A stretch of 64,000 nt of DNA. Source: Emiliania huxleyi CCMP1516 (lineage: Eukaryota > Haptophyta > Isochrysidales > Noelaerhabdaceae). Location: positions 1,677,841 to 1,741,840 of the forward strand of contig NW_005198244.1 in assembly GCF_000372725.1 (NCBI RefSeq), read 5' to 3'. Numbering within the stretch: the first letter of the stretch is position 1; each line of letters starts with the position of its first letter. Shown here piece by piece: positions 42,011-51,541 of the stretch. The notes beneath the pieces are model-generated. The model was not told the DNA's origin and ran no database searches. It worked only from the letters and a program-made list of their open reading frames with translations. Made by a program: the position numbers and the translations under genes.

Positions 42011-44618
42011 CTAGAGCCGCGCGCCACTGCCGCGCCACTCCTGCGGCAGCGGCCCCTCGGGGTAGCCGACCCAATCTTCCGGGGCGCTGTAGTACCCCGT
42101 GTCCGCCCGCCAGCCCCCCCGGGAGGGGGCGCGGCTGGAGCGCTCCCACTGCCGCCGCTCCTCCCACTGCCGTTGCGCCCACTGCCGCCGCTGCAGCCGC
42201 TGCTGCCGCTCCTGCTGCCACTCCCACTGCTGCCGCCGCCGCTGCTGCCTCCGCTGCTCTTGCCACAGCTGCTCCTGCCTCTCCTTGTCGCGCAGCCACT
42301 CCTGCGTCCGCCGCCGCTGCTGCTCCCACCCCCACTCCTGCTGCTGCCTCTCCGGCGCCACCAGCCCTCCGGGACGGCTTCCGCCTGCAGGACGGCTCGA
42401 GGAAGGTTCACGGAAGCGACCCTCGGGGGCTGCATCTCGGCCTGCATCTCGGCCTATCTCGGCCTGCATCTCTGGCCTGCATCTCTGCTACTCGCCGCGC
42501 CGTCTCGCGCGGAGGTCCCGCCGCCCCTCCACCCAGGGGAGGGAGGGGGCCCCTCGCCCCAGGCCGAGTACTCCCGCGGGTACTCTTGCGGGTACCGCGG
42601 GTACTCTTGCCAGCCGCCCGCCCGCCCCGCCTCCGCCGCCCCGCGGTAGCCTCCCCCCTCGAACCTCTCTCCCGCCTCGAACCTCTCTCCCGCCTCGAAG
42701 CGACGCCCCCCCTCCGGGTACCCTCCCCCCTCGGGGTACCCTCCCCCCTCCCGGAAGCCTCCCCCGCGGAAGTCCCCTCCACCCTCCGGCGGGTAGAACC
42801 CGCCGCCCCCGTCCGAGTAGCACGCCCCGCCCTCGCCGACTCCTTCCCCCCACCGCGCCTCCGCCCGCCCCGCCGGCCGGCCCGCCCCTCGCCCGCCGCC
42901 CTGCGCCCCCTTCCCCTCCGCGGGGAAGCTCTGCCCGCCCCCCCGCGAGGAGGCAGGCGCGCCCCCTCCTCGCTCGGCGCCGCCGAAGCCGGAGGGCAGC
43001 TCGACAGCCGCCCGGCCACCGCCCGCAGCACCGCGGAAGCCGACGAAGCCAGGCATGCGGGCACCGCCCTGCGCCGGCCGAGCCGCGCCTCCGCCAAACG
43101 GCTCTGCAAAGCCGCCGAACGGGTCGAGGCTGGAGCGGTCCCCTGAGACCGTCGCCCCTCGAGCGGGCGGAGGAGAGGAGCCGCCCCCGGCACCGACTCC
43201 GCCTGCCGCCTCGCCACCCACCCGCCCGCTGCTGCCGCCGCCGCCGCTCACGCCGCTCACGCCGCCGCCACCGACCCCCGGCGAGGCGACAGCCCCGAAC
43301 GGTGGCGCGAAGCCAGCAAAGGGGTCAAGCGGCGGCGCGAAGCCAGCAAAGGGGTCAAGCGGCGGCGCGAAGCCGGCAAAGGGGTCGAGCGGCGGCGCGA
43401 AGCCGGCAAAGGGGTCGAGCACCCCAAAGGACGAGCCCAGTGGCTGCGTCATCACCACCACCTCTGGCGCCGCCGCCGGCGGTGCCGGCGGAGGTGGCGG
43501 CGGCGGAGGCGGCGGAGTTGGCGGAGGTGGCGGCGGCGCAGGCGGCGGCGGCGCAAGCGGTGGCGGCGGCGGTGGTGGAGGCGGTGACGGCGGCGGTGGC
43601 GGCGGCGCAAACGGCGGCGGCGCAAACGGCGGCGGCGCGGGCGCCTCGAGATTGGAGAGCCACGCCTCGGACGCCACCGCTGTCACCGCGGCCGTTGCCG
43701 CCGCCCACGTCGGCGCGTCCATCTTAGCGAGCCACGCGCGCCTAGCGGGTGGGGGGTGTGTGAGTGGCGAGGGAGAGGTGGGGCAATCTCTGCAGGCGGC
43801 GGTGGGGCAAGTGTGGGGTAAGGGCGTGAGGCAAGGGCGCGGTGGGCCCGGGCTCTCCCCCGCAGCTTCACGTCCCGAGACATGCAGGGGGCCATTCAGA
43901 AATCAAGGCGCCCTGCATGCGGGTGCGAGTAGGCTTGTGTCAGCGCGCCTCGCAGCCTCCTCCAGCGACAGCTGCTCGCAAGAGCGCGCATCGCCGCTCT
44001 GGCACTTGTCGGTCAGCGCAGAGATGGCGGCCGACGAGCCCGCGACCTCGCTGAGCGCCGTTGCCGCCTTGGCCCACGCCGAAGCGTCCAGCCGCGCCAG
44101 CCAAGCCTTCCTCGCGGCCTCCGCACTCCTCCTCGTTGCGCGAGTGCCGGCGCTCGGCCGCTCCTCCTCTGGTAGCGGGCCGGCGACGACTGTCGCCGCA
44201 ACCTCCCTCACCGCGGCCGCCACCGCGCCCCACGAGGGAGCATCGAGCCTGGCCAGCCAAGCGCGCTTCGCTGCCTCGCCCTCGCCCTTGCCCTCGCCAA
44301 CCACAGGCTCCGGCCTCATCCCATCCGCCGACGCGCCTGCAACCACAGCCGCAGCCTTGCCCCATGACCGCGCGTCAAATTCGGCGAGGCGTCTGGCAGC
44401 ATCGCTGCTTTCGCCGCCGCCGCCAACGCCGCCGCCGCCGCCGCTGCCGCTGCCAGGCACCTTGGCTGTCGGGACCACCACTCCCTGCCTCGAGGTCCAG
44501 TCGCCGGCGGGCGTCGCTGAGGGCCGCGAGGTCCGATCGCCGCCGGCCGGTGAGGACGCATCGAAGCCCATCGCCACTCGCGCGCGCGTGGGAACATGTA
44601 GCCCGCCGAGCACGAGCA
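42011..44618 (-). CDS. Low-complexity protein with WLARLDA and DPFAGF repeats
   Basis: The start MLVLGGLHVPTRARVAMGF is chosen because upstream in-frame sequence is repeat R2. Four degenerate repeats follow: RLAEFDARSWGKAAAVV, AWLARLDAPSWGAVAAAVRE, AWLARLDASAWAKAATALSE and KMDAPTWAAATAAVTAVAS. A Pro-rich block then leads to LDPFAGFAPP repeated four times (about 43305-43425) and one LDPFGGFAEPFGG. Gly-rich and FEAGERFEAGERFEGGGY segments follow. After an intron near 42430-42515 the C-terminal exon is Gln/Arg/Trp-rich (QQRLQRRQWAQRQWEERRQW), ending PLPQEWRGSGARL. DPF is the classic motif for the AP2 alpha-adaptin ear, so an endocytic adaptor is one idea. Plastid location is another. No folded domain is recognised. 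Confidence 0.55.
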
Positions 44619-44689
44619 TCGCCCCACCCGGACGCCAGGCCGACTTCCAAGCTGGCAGAAGCCTCGACAGTGTTCCTCCCTCGAAGAAG

Positions 44690-44950
44690 AAAGTGGGAAC
44701 CGGCGCCCTGGTAGTGAGACTGCCGGTGAGAAGCCGCGGAGGAACGTCGCTAGACTGAGATGAGACCGCCAGTGGAGTTGGGATTCCACCGTGCACCGCG
44801 CTGCGAGCCTGTCGTGTCCCTTGTCAGGAGCAGGAGAGCCCCACCTGTCCCCCTGATCGTTCTTCCAAAATCCTGCTCGCGTGCAGGTGGGGACCCTGTC
44901 CTCCTCCCCTATCCCTCGTTTGGGTTGTATGTTTCTTTCTTGAGAGATTT
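44690..44950 (-). repeat. Dispersed repeat family R2, inverted copy
   Basis: CGCGCTGCGAGCCTGTCGTG, AGGAGCAGGAGAGCCCCACC and GGTGGGGACCCTGTCCTC match the reverse complement of 49070-49330. It covers the 5' flank of the WLARLDA/DPF gene. Confidence 0.85.
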
Positions 44951-44998
44951 TTAGCAACACCAAACAAATCTAACACTCACACGTCATTTGGGGCCTGT

Positions 44999-45571
44999 TT
45001 GTTCTTTCTTTCTTTTTCTTTCTGCTGCAGGAGGTGCGACGCGTCCCAGCTTTTTGATGGGAATGCCATCGCCATCGGAGTCGGCGGAGATCCTCGGCGC
45101 TGGAGCCCGAGGGCGACAGTCGAGTCTCGGGGTGAGGCGGAGCGTGCGTACGTGGCGCACCCGCTGATCGACCTCGTTGAGGTGAGCGCGATCAGCGGGC
45201 GTCGGCATCACATCGCGTCCCTCAGCGACACGGAGCAGCAGCTCACCGTCTCGCTCGAGTACGGCAGCGCCGGCCATCGCGGCGAGACCTGGACCCTGCG
45301 CCGCGCCGCGGAGGTGGAGCTGATGCCCTACTGGCGGCTCGGCGGAGCACAGCTCGAGTCGCCCGGGGTGCCGATGCAGCTGAGCCGAGCGCCACCCCCG
45401 CGAGGCAGCTTGGCGCCGCTGGCGCCACTGGCGCCCCTGCAGCAAACAGCTGGTCGCGCGAGAGGAGGTCCCAACCCCAACCAAATCCTTGCGCCTCTCG
45501 AGAGGAGAGAGTGGGGGGGGCTAGGGGGGGAGAAGAGCGTCGGCTCCCGTGCCGCGTACGGTTTCGGTTAG
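44999..45571 (+). CDS. Hypothetical protein, low confidence
   Basis: The plus strand reads RCDASQLFDGNAIAIGVG, AHPLIDLVEVSAISGRRHHI, ASLSDTEQQLTVSLEYGSAG and WTLRRAAEVELMPYWRLGGA. It looks protein-like in amino-acid mix and hydrophobic spacing. An acceptor (TTTCTGCTGCAG) just before RCDASQ suggests this is an internal or last exon whose first exon is not found. Behind it lies the R2 repeat. No family is recognised. The opposite strand is also open but is Arg/Gly-rich and looks like a shadow. Confidence 0.35.
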   Translation: MFFLSFSFCCRRCDASQLFDGNAIAIGVGGDPRRWSPRATVESRGEAERAYVAHPLIDLVEVSAISGRRHHIASLSDTEQQLTVSLEYGSAGHRGETWTLRRAAEVELMPYWRLGGAQLESPGVPMQLSRAPPPRGSLAPLAPLAPLQQTAGRARGGPNPNQILAPLERREWGGLGGEKSVGSRAAYGFG

Positions 45572-45950
45572 TGTTTGATGAGACCGTGACCCCGAGCAAG
45601 ATATGTTGTGCGTTGAGTGTTGTCTCTGTTGGTTCCTCACGCGGTCTGTTGGAGCTTGGGACGAGCCTCATTAGGCCGCGCGGGCGCGGGGGCGTGTGGT
45701 AGGCCGCTGAGCGCGCGCTGTGTGTATGTGTGTAGCGCGCCCCTGGCGGCTAGCGCCCGCCGCGCCGCGTCCCCCGCCCGCGCGCGCGCATGCCAATGGG
45801 ATGGATCAGGAAAAGGAACGCCGCGCGTAAATCTTCTACTACCACTTTCTACTGACTACTCGCACACGTAACTCGAAAGACGAATAGCAGGGCCTGTGTG
45901 AGCAAAGTGGGGAGATCTCAGGGACTCCCCCCAAGCGTTCTAGAACTTGG
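45572..45950. other. Intergenic, nothing recognised
   Basis: Short stretch between convergent genes. No repeat or gene that I can support. Confidence 0.5.
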
Positions 45951-46613
45951 TCAGTCTCCTGGTGCCGGGTCCGCCTCCGCAGGCGCCGCCGCACGAGCTG
46001 CTAATGCCGCCAGTGCCTGCTCGCGCTTCCGCACCTGCGCGACGACCTTCGGAGGCACCAGCGCAAGCATCGAGTCGAGCGACGACGACATCACCTCGGC
46101 TGCCTTGACGGCACGAGCCGCCTCCTCGCCGCCTCCCGAGGCCGCCGAAGCCGCGGCCGCCGAGAGGGCGCTCACGCCTTGCAGATACTCGCGCTTGAGG
46201 GTGAGAGCCGTGTAGGCGTCGTCGCCAAGTATCGAGGCGAACTTGCCCAGCTGCGCTGACTGGTACGCGAGCGCCGCCGGCGAGGTTGCCGCGGTTAGGC
46301 TGTCCCAGTCGGAAGCCTTTGCGGCAGCAAGCGCCGCGGCGGCGCCTGCGGCGAAGCCCTCGACCCGGGGCAGCAGCGCCTCGAAGCCCTCCTCCGGGTA
46401 CGCGGAGCCGCCAATCGCGCCTGGCTTCGGCGCATACAGTGGCAGCCCGTCAACCTTGGCGGCCGCGCGCAGCGCGGGCGCGGCGGAGAGCAGTGCGGCG
46501 GCGAAGGTCGCCGTGGCCGAGCGCCTGCTGGCCGTGGCCGAGCGCCTGCTCGTTAGCGCGAGCAAAGACATTGGAAAGACACAAAGAAAAGAACGACGCC
46601 AGGCACATGACAA
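45951..46613 (-). CDS. Predicted thylakoid-lumen or plastid helical protein
   Basis: A 220-residue single-exon protein. The start MSCAWRRSFLCVFPMSLLAL gives a signal peptide. It is followed by a basic Arg/Ser/Ala transit stretch with two tandem SRRSATA units, then a second hydrophobic part (TFAAALLSAAPALRAAA). This tripartite leader fits delivery to the thylakoid lumen, possibly by the Tat route because of the twin arginines. The body is all-alpha: EGFAAGAAAALAAAKASDWD, LGKFASILGDDAYTALTLKR and SLDSMLALVPPKVVAQVRK. It resembles the size and helix pattern of small PSII-associated lumen proteins, but I cannot place it in PsbQ, Psb27 or another named family. Confidence 0.6.
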   Translation of the reverse strand: MSCAWRRSFLCVFPMSLLALTSRRSATASRRSATATFAAALLSAAPALRAAAKVDGLPLYAPKPGAIGGSAYPEEGFEALLPRVEGFAAGAAAALAAAKASDWDSLTAATSPAALAYQSAQLGKFASILGDDAYTALTLKREYLQGVSALSAAAASAASGGGEEAARAVKAAEVMSSSLDSMLALVPPKVVAQVRKREQALAALAARAAAPAEADPAPGD

Positions 46614-46784
46614 GCGGTCCCACGATTGCGAATGTGGGGACTACACGATTACACGAAGGGTGGAGGGGCCCGTCTGCAGAGCTAGGCGGCGCGGGCACCC
46701 CCCAGGAAAAGAAAAAGCCACCCTCACAGAAGCTACAAACAAACAACTCTCTCTCATGTATTGCTAAAAATCTCTCTCTCAGTC

Positions 46785-46940
46785 AGAAGCTCGTAAGAGG
46801 CGGACGCCCAAGGGTGGCGACGGCCAGCGGCTAGCGCGCATCACACCCCTCTCCTTAAAATCCCTGTGTGCTGTGTGTGGTGGCGGCGTGCCGTCCTCCC
46901 CTCCCTCCCTTTGATTGTCTGTTTTCTTTCTTTCTTTAGA
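46785..46940 (-). repeat. Dispersed repeat family R1, inverted copy 3
   Basis: Reads TGTTTTCTTTCTTTCTTT at its right end. On the minus strand it continues past the shared block into GTGTGATGCG and CTAGCC, matching the longer copy at 60274-60415. Confidence 0.85.
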
Positions 46941-47099
46941 AAGCTCGAAAGACATGCAAAGAACAACTGTCTCCTCACAGCAGCCCCAGAGCAACCACCC
47001 TAGCAACCAGTGCGCGAAGCCTTCCCTCTATCTCATCCCCGGCAGAGCCCCCACAGGATTCTGTCTTCTTGTTCCGAGAGCAGCAGATCCGCACGCGCG

Positions 47100-48523
47100 T
47101 CAGGAGAGCCGCACGTCGGGCTTGCACCGCCGGCTCGGGGCTCCGCACACGCACTTGGGCTGCAGGCAGCGGCAGGCCGGTCCCGCTCGCTCGACCTCGT
47201 GCGGGGCGGGCGGCGCCCTCGCAACAGAGTGGCCGACCTGCCGCAGCGCGTTGCGGGCGGCGGCGCACACGCGCGCGTCCGGGTCGCGCGAGGCGATCGC
47301 CTGCAGGCTGGGGGCACACCCCTCTAGCACAGCAGCCGGGAGCGTGCGCAGGTGCACGACCGATTCGAAGCGCCAACGGCTCAGCCCGGATGCCGCGTGC
47401 GAGGAGGCGTCGTCCACGAGCCGTGCCAGCATGTTGGCACTCGCGGCCGCCTGCTCTTCACTCAGCGAGCCCAAGAAGCTCGCACTGGGTCTGACGTTGC
47501 GCCGCACGATGAGCGCCGCAACCGCAAACTGAGGCGGCTGCTCCAGGAACCGTGGGCAGTTCCTGAAGCAGATCAGAAGGAGGCGGAGCGTCGAGCGCCA
47601 GTTGGAGCCCTGCAGCGCGTCGTAGAGCGCATGCCCGTGCGCGGCCATCACCGACGCGTGCCGGGTCAGCGCCTCCGCCGCCGGGTCGTGGCAGTGCGCG
47701 TCCGAGATGAGCGGGACGATCGACGCCGCATGGGCGAGGCAAGCCTACGGGGTGGTTGGCTCGGCCGTGTGCGTGTGCGTGCGTGGCGTGGTGCGTGCAT
47801 GCGCCTGCGTCTGTCGGTCTGTCCGTCTCGTCTCTCTTTGCGCGAGGCACGCGCCTGCTCGCTCTGCGCGAGGGCCGTCAGCGCGGCCACGCGGCAAGTG
47901 TGGTGCGACGACCCGAGATGGCGGGCGATTGCGTCCGAGTGCCGGTCGATCCCAAAGGCGCCGAGGCACTCGATCGCGAGCACGGTCAGGCGGGGGTCAT
48001 CGGCGACGAGCAGCGGCTCCACACGCGGCGTCAGCGCGGCGACGCACGAGGGGAGCGCAGAGAGCTTGCGAGCGAGGCAGAGGCCGCGGTGCTGGGTGGC
48101 GCTCGGCCGGCCCGGGGCGAGGAGGCCCGCGATCGCAGGCAGGTGCAGCGCCAGCACCTCGTTCCTCAGCCCGAGCGCCTCCCGGTACGCGACGAGGAGT
48201 GTGCGGTGCGCAATGCGCCGCGCGAGGGGCTGTGGCGCGGCGGCGCCGTCACGCCCGAGGCGCTCAAAGATGTCGGGCGCGCGCCGGCACTGCTCCTCGA
48301 GCGCGACAAGCGCCTCGAGCGTCAGCGCCGCCAACTCGACCTTCTGCAACGCGACGCCGAGCCCCGATACCACCCTCGCGACGACGTAGCGCGCGGCGAT
48401 CGGCACCGCAATGCGCATTGCCGTGGAGACGCTTGCAGACATGGCAAGCGACAGCGGGTCGAGCCATCCGAGGCAGTGCTCGAGGACAGCGGCGGGAAGG
48501 TCGAGGAGGGGGCTACTCATCAT
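47100..48523 (-). CDS. F-box protein with HEAT/ARM-like repeats
   Basis: The start is MMSSPLLDLPAAVLEHCLGW. The first 45 residues (LDLPAAVLEHCLGWLDPLSL, then AMSASVSTAMRIAV) match an F-box, the Skp1-binding domain of SCF ubiquitin ligases. Helical pairs with regular Leu/Ala spacing follow (PLLVADDPRLTVLAIECLGA, IARHLGSSHHTCRVAALTAL), as in HEAT/ARM repeats. One intron (about 47705-47880) joins to ASIVPLISDAHCHDPAAEAL and ALQGSNWRSTLRLLLICFRN. The C-terminus has DARVCAAARNALRQVGHSV and a Cys-rich end (CRCLQPKCVCG). It probably recruits a substrate to ubiquitylation. It is divergent from the P3-like gene, with a long (CT)n tract between them. Confidence 0.7.
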
Positions 48524-48687
48524 GCTCGGACGAGGAAGGGCCGCGGCGCCGCGAGTCTTGCGAAAGCAGCACGAGTTTGTGTAGCGGCGCGCCGCGAAAG
48601 CAGGACGACTTCGCTGTCCGGGCGTGAATCGGGCGTAGATTGCACTCTCTACACTGTTCTCCACCTTTCTACCTAACCTAAGCTAAC

Positions 48688-48820
<133 letters not shown>

Positions 48821-48842
48821 TCCCTCTCAAGAGAGAGAGAAA

Positions 48843-48990
48843 TTCAAGGGGTGGGAGAAGGACAGGGTCGTCCCCACCTGCGCGAGCAGGATCTTGTAAG
48901 GACGATCAGGGACACAGGGGAACGGGAGCGGGGAGCGCATCGCGACACGGAGGGGGGCTGGGCAGGGTTCACCCACACGACAGGGTCCCA
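48843..48990 (+). repeat. Dispersed repeat family R2, partial copy
   Basis: GGTGGGAGAAGGACAGGGTC, CCCCACCTGCGCGAGCAGGA and AAGGACGATCAGGGACACAG are close to the R2 copy that starts 230 bp further on. The right half diverges. Confidence 0.7.
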
Positions 48991-49069
48991 GGGATTCCCC
49001 TCTCGTATAGGACAAAGTTGCACCCGGCGGCACGGGGGCAGGCGCGGGCCTCCTACTGGTTGCGCTCTC

Positions 49070-49330
49070 CTAGTTAAAGAAAGAAAGAAAGAAAACAGAC
49101 ACGCCAAACGAGGGATGGGACGAGGACAGGGTCCCCACCTGCACGAGCAGGATTTTGGAAGGACGATCAGGGGGACAGGTGGGGCTCTCCTGCTCCTGAC
49201 AAGGGTCACGACAGGCTCGCAGCGCGGTGCGCGGTGGTCCGGTGGACTCCCACATCCACTGGCGGTCTCATCTCAGTCTAGCGACCTGCCTCCAGCTTGT
49301 CGCTGGCAGTCTCTCCTACCACAGGCACAC
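49070..49330 (+). repeat. Dispersed repeat family R2, full copy
   Basis: Begins GAAAGAAAGAAAACAGACAC (as R1 does), then GAGGGATGGGACGAGGACAG, CCCCACCTGCACGAGCAGGA and CGCAGCGCGGTGCGCGGTGG, ending near CATCTCAGTCTAGCGACCTG and a TCTCTCCTACCACAG segment. It lies directly upstream of the P3-like gene. Confidence 0.85.
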
Positions 49331-49406
49331 TGACACAGGGGTGGCAGGGGCGGCGGCACGCTAGTTGAGCGTTTGAAATTCTTTTTCTTGGACCGTGGTT
49401 GGCAAC

Positions 49407-49875
49407 ATGGGCGAAGTGAAGAGTGCGTCTCCTCCTCCTCCGGTCCCGCCACGCGATTTGCGCCGCCGCCCCGACCGCCCGCCACCCGCCCCGCGCGCGC
49501 AGAGGGTGTCTACCAGTACAAGCTCACCTCGAGTGGCAGCGGCTGGACCGCGAAGCCGTTTGGTGAGATGGCTGACGGCCTCGCGGAGTGCACAGGAGGT
49601 GAGCCGCCTCCATCTGCTTGCGCGACGGGCGTGGCATGCCACTATCGCGTGCCGCTTCTGTGCTCCCTCGTCACGCCCTTTCCGTCTCCCTCTCCCTCAC
49701 CACCCGTCTGTCCCTCGACGTCGCAGCCACCGCTGAGGAGGTGGAGAAGGCGATGTACGACGCGTGCAAGGAGGCGTCCGGCACCGAGAAGGAGTTCACC
49801 TTTGCGAACGACATGGTCTCCCCCAAGGTCTCGCTCTTCACCGCCGCGATCGAGGCCGCCTACGAGCCCAAGTGA
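49407..49875 (+). CDS. P3-like ribosomal stalk protein lacking the acidic tail
   Basis: Three exons: 49407-49422, 49503-49598 and 49727-49875. The spliced protein starts MGEVKKGVYQYKLTSSGSGW and continues with TAKPFGEMADGLAECTG, EEVEKAMYDACKEASG and FTFANDMVSPKVSLFTAAIE, ending AYEPK. This is the N-terminal dimerisation domain of the plant/algal P3 acidic ribosomal protein. It is closely similar to the gene at 56802-57401, with intron 1 at the same place. It stops just where the paralog continues into Gly-rich hinge and acidic MGFDLFD tail. Without that tail it could not recruit translation factors, so it may be a regulatory or specialised stalk form, or a decaying copy. The open frame and clean splice sites argue against decay. 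Confidence 0.78.
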
Positions 49876-49950
49876 GCGCCTGGCCGCCTGCCGCCTTACC
49901 GCCCCTGCGGTCGTCGTCTAAGGTCTATCTACGTATAGCGCATGAACAAT

Positions 49951-51465
49951 TCAACAAACGTAAATGGATAATGCGATGCTACCCATCGCACTGGGGCTCC
50001 AACCACCACCCCCGGACACGACGCTCGACGGCGCCACACCCGGACACCGCGTCGCACCGGCCCACGAGAGACGCAGACCGCCCCCCCCCCCCCCCGCGGC
50101 CGAGCCACCACCGCCGGGCGGGCTCCGGGGGCCCCTGCTTCGGGCGTGCCACGTAGCTAGTAGCTTGTCGTCGCGCCCCATCTCGTCGAGGTACGGCTTT
50201 ACGCCTGCAGCATCTGGCACGAGTGGCGCCGCACGCGCAGCCATGCAGCCGCCGTTGAGGAAGCGGAGAGAAGCCGCTCAGGTTCATGCCAATGTCGAAG
50301 CCGTCGAGCTTCTCCTGAGGCGTTGCGAGGGCGGCGTGGCGAGGGCGGCGTGGGAGCGAGAGAGCGAGAGAGCGAGAGAGCGAGAGAGCGAGAGCGGGCG
50401 AAGAGCGGGTGGCGCACCGGCTGGTCGGTGCGAGTGACGCGGCCAGGCAAGCCGGGCATGCCGATCAGCGGCAGGTTGCCTCCTAGCGTCGAGGCGCGCT
50501 GCTCCTCCTCTGTCGCCTAACCGGCGTGTCGTGGCGGCCGTGACGTGGACGTGTCCCGCGCCGTGTCTCGATGCCCTCTGCTTCTCTCGCCTCCCAGCGC
50601 GACATCTTGTCCTCGAGAGACGACGCGGCCGCCCGCGCCCCTTCGGAGGCCTCCTCCTCCGCCGCCGCCCCCTCCTCTCCCCCCTCGGCCATGGAGACGC
50701 GCGACCGCGCAAGCCCAAGCGGCGGCAGTGCGCGCCTCACTGCCGCCTTGTCTGCCCGACGCAAGGCGCTCATCTCTGGCGCCCGCGCCCGCGCAAGCCT
50801 CGCGCCGGCAGCAGCGCCGGCGGCAGCGGCGGCAGAAGTGTCCCCGCCCGCCAGCGCCGCCTCAGCCACCCGCTTGGCCGCCTCCGCCTCCTCATGGCTT
50901 GCGCCGGCCTCGAGTGCAGCCTCTCTCGCCGCCTCGGCCGTCCAACCACCAAATTTACCCGCGACGAGATCGGCGCCGGCGCTGGCCCTCCAAGTGGGCG
51001 CGAGAGTGAAGGAGGCTTGCCCCTGCATCGCCGCGTCCATGTTCGCGACCAACAGGTCGACCAGCTCCAGCCCCGCCTCTGTGGCCACGCCAAAGGCGGT
51101 GCACTCAGCCCACACGTTCCCGCCGCTGATTGGCAGTTGATGACGAGGCCGCTGCCATCGTCAGACGCCGCGCTCGCAAATACGCCGCCCACCTCCACGC
51201 CCGCACCAAGCTCCATGGTTACGATGGGGTCTGCCCTGAGCGCCTGCTGTGCCTGCTGCGCGAGCGCCGCTGCCTGCGTCTTGAGCTGTGGCGGCACCGA
51301 GGTGGCGAAGAGGAAGAGCCCTCCCGCGAGCTTGAGCGGCAGCGGCACCGTTTTGAGTGGCGGCCGCATTCGCGCGATCATCACGAAAAAGATTTTGTCC
51401 GGTTTCTTTGGGGGCGCCCGCCGCAGTTGTGCGCTCGTTGTGGCGCGAGTTGCGGGGGTCGTCAC
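49951..51465 (-). CDS. Membrane-anchored multi-exon protein, possibly COA1/TIM21-like
   Basis: The start MTTPATRATTSAQLRRAPPK looks like a mitochondrial presequence. One transmembrane helix follows (LPLKLAGGLFLFATSVPP). Then come DPIVTMELGAGVEVGGVF and ISGGNVWAECTAFGVATEAG, a beta-type domain that resembles the COA1/TIM21 fold by position after a single helix, though only weakly. A frame change between LVINCQ and ISGGNVW (near 51128) suggests a one-base error or a tiny intron. Downstream are an Ala/Glu coil, then short exons ATEEEQRASTLGGNLPLIGM, EKLDGFDIGMNLSGF and APLVPDAAGVKPYLDEMGRD. The end is low complexity and uncertain. It is divergent from the GT32 gene, 76 bp away. Confidence 0.5.
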
Positions 51466-51541
51466 AGCAGCAGCTCAGAATTCTGACCTCCAGCGTGGAG
51501 CACTCACTCACTGCTACTTGCTCGTCGCCGTTGCGTCCGCA
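51466..51541. promoter_or_regulatory. Compact bidirectional promoter region
   Basis: Only 76 bp separate the inferred start codons of two divergent genes. No TATA box is evident. The 5' UTRs must be very short or overlap. Confidence 0.45.
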
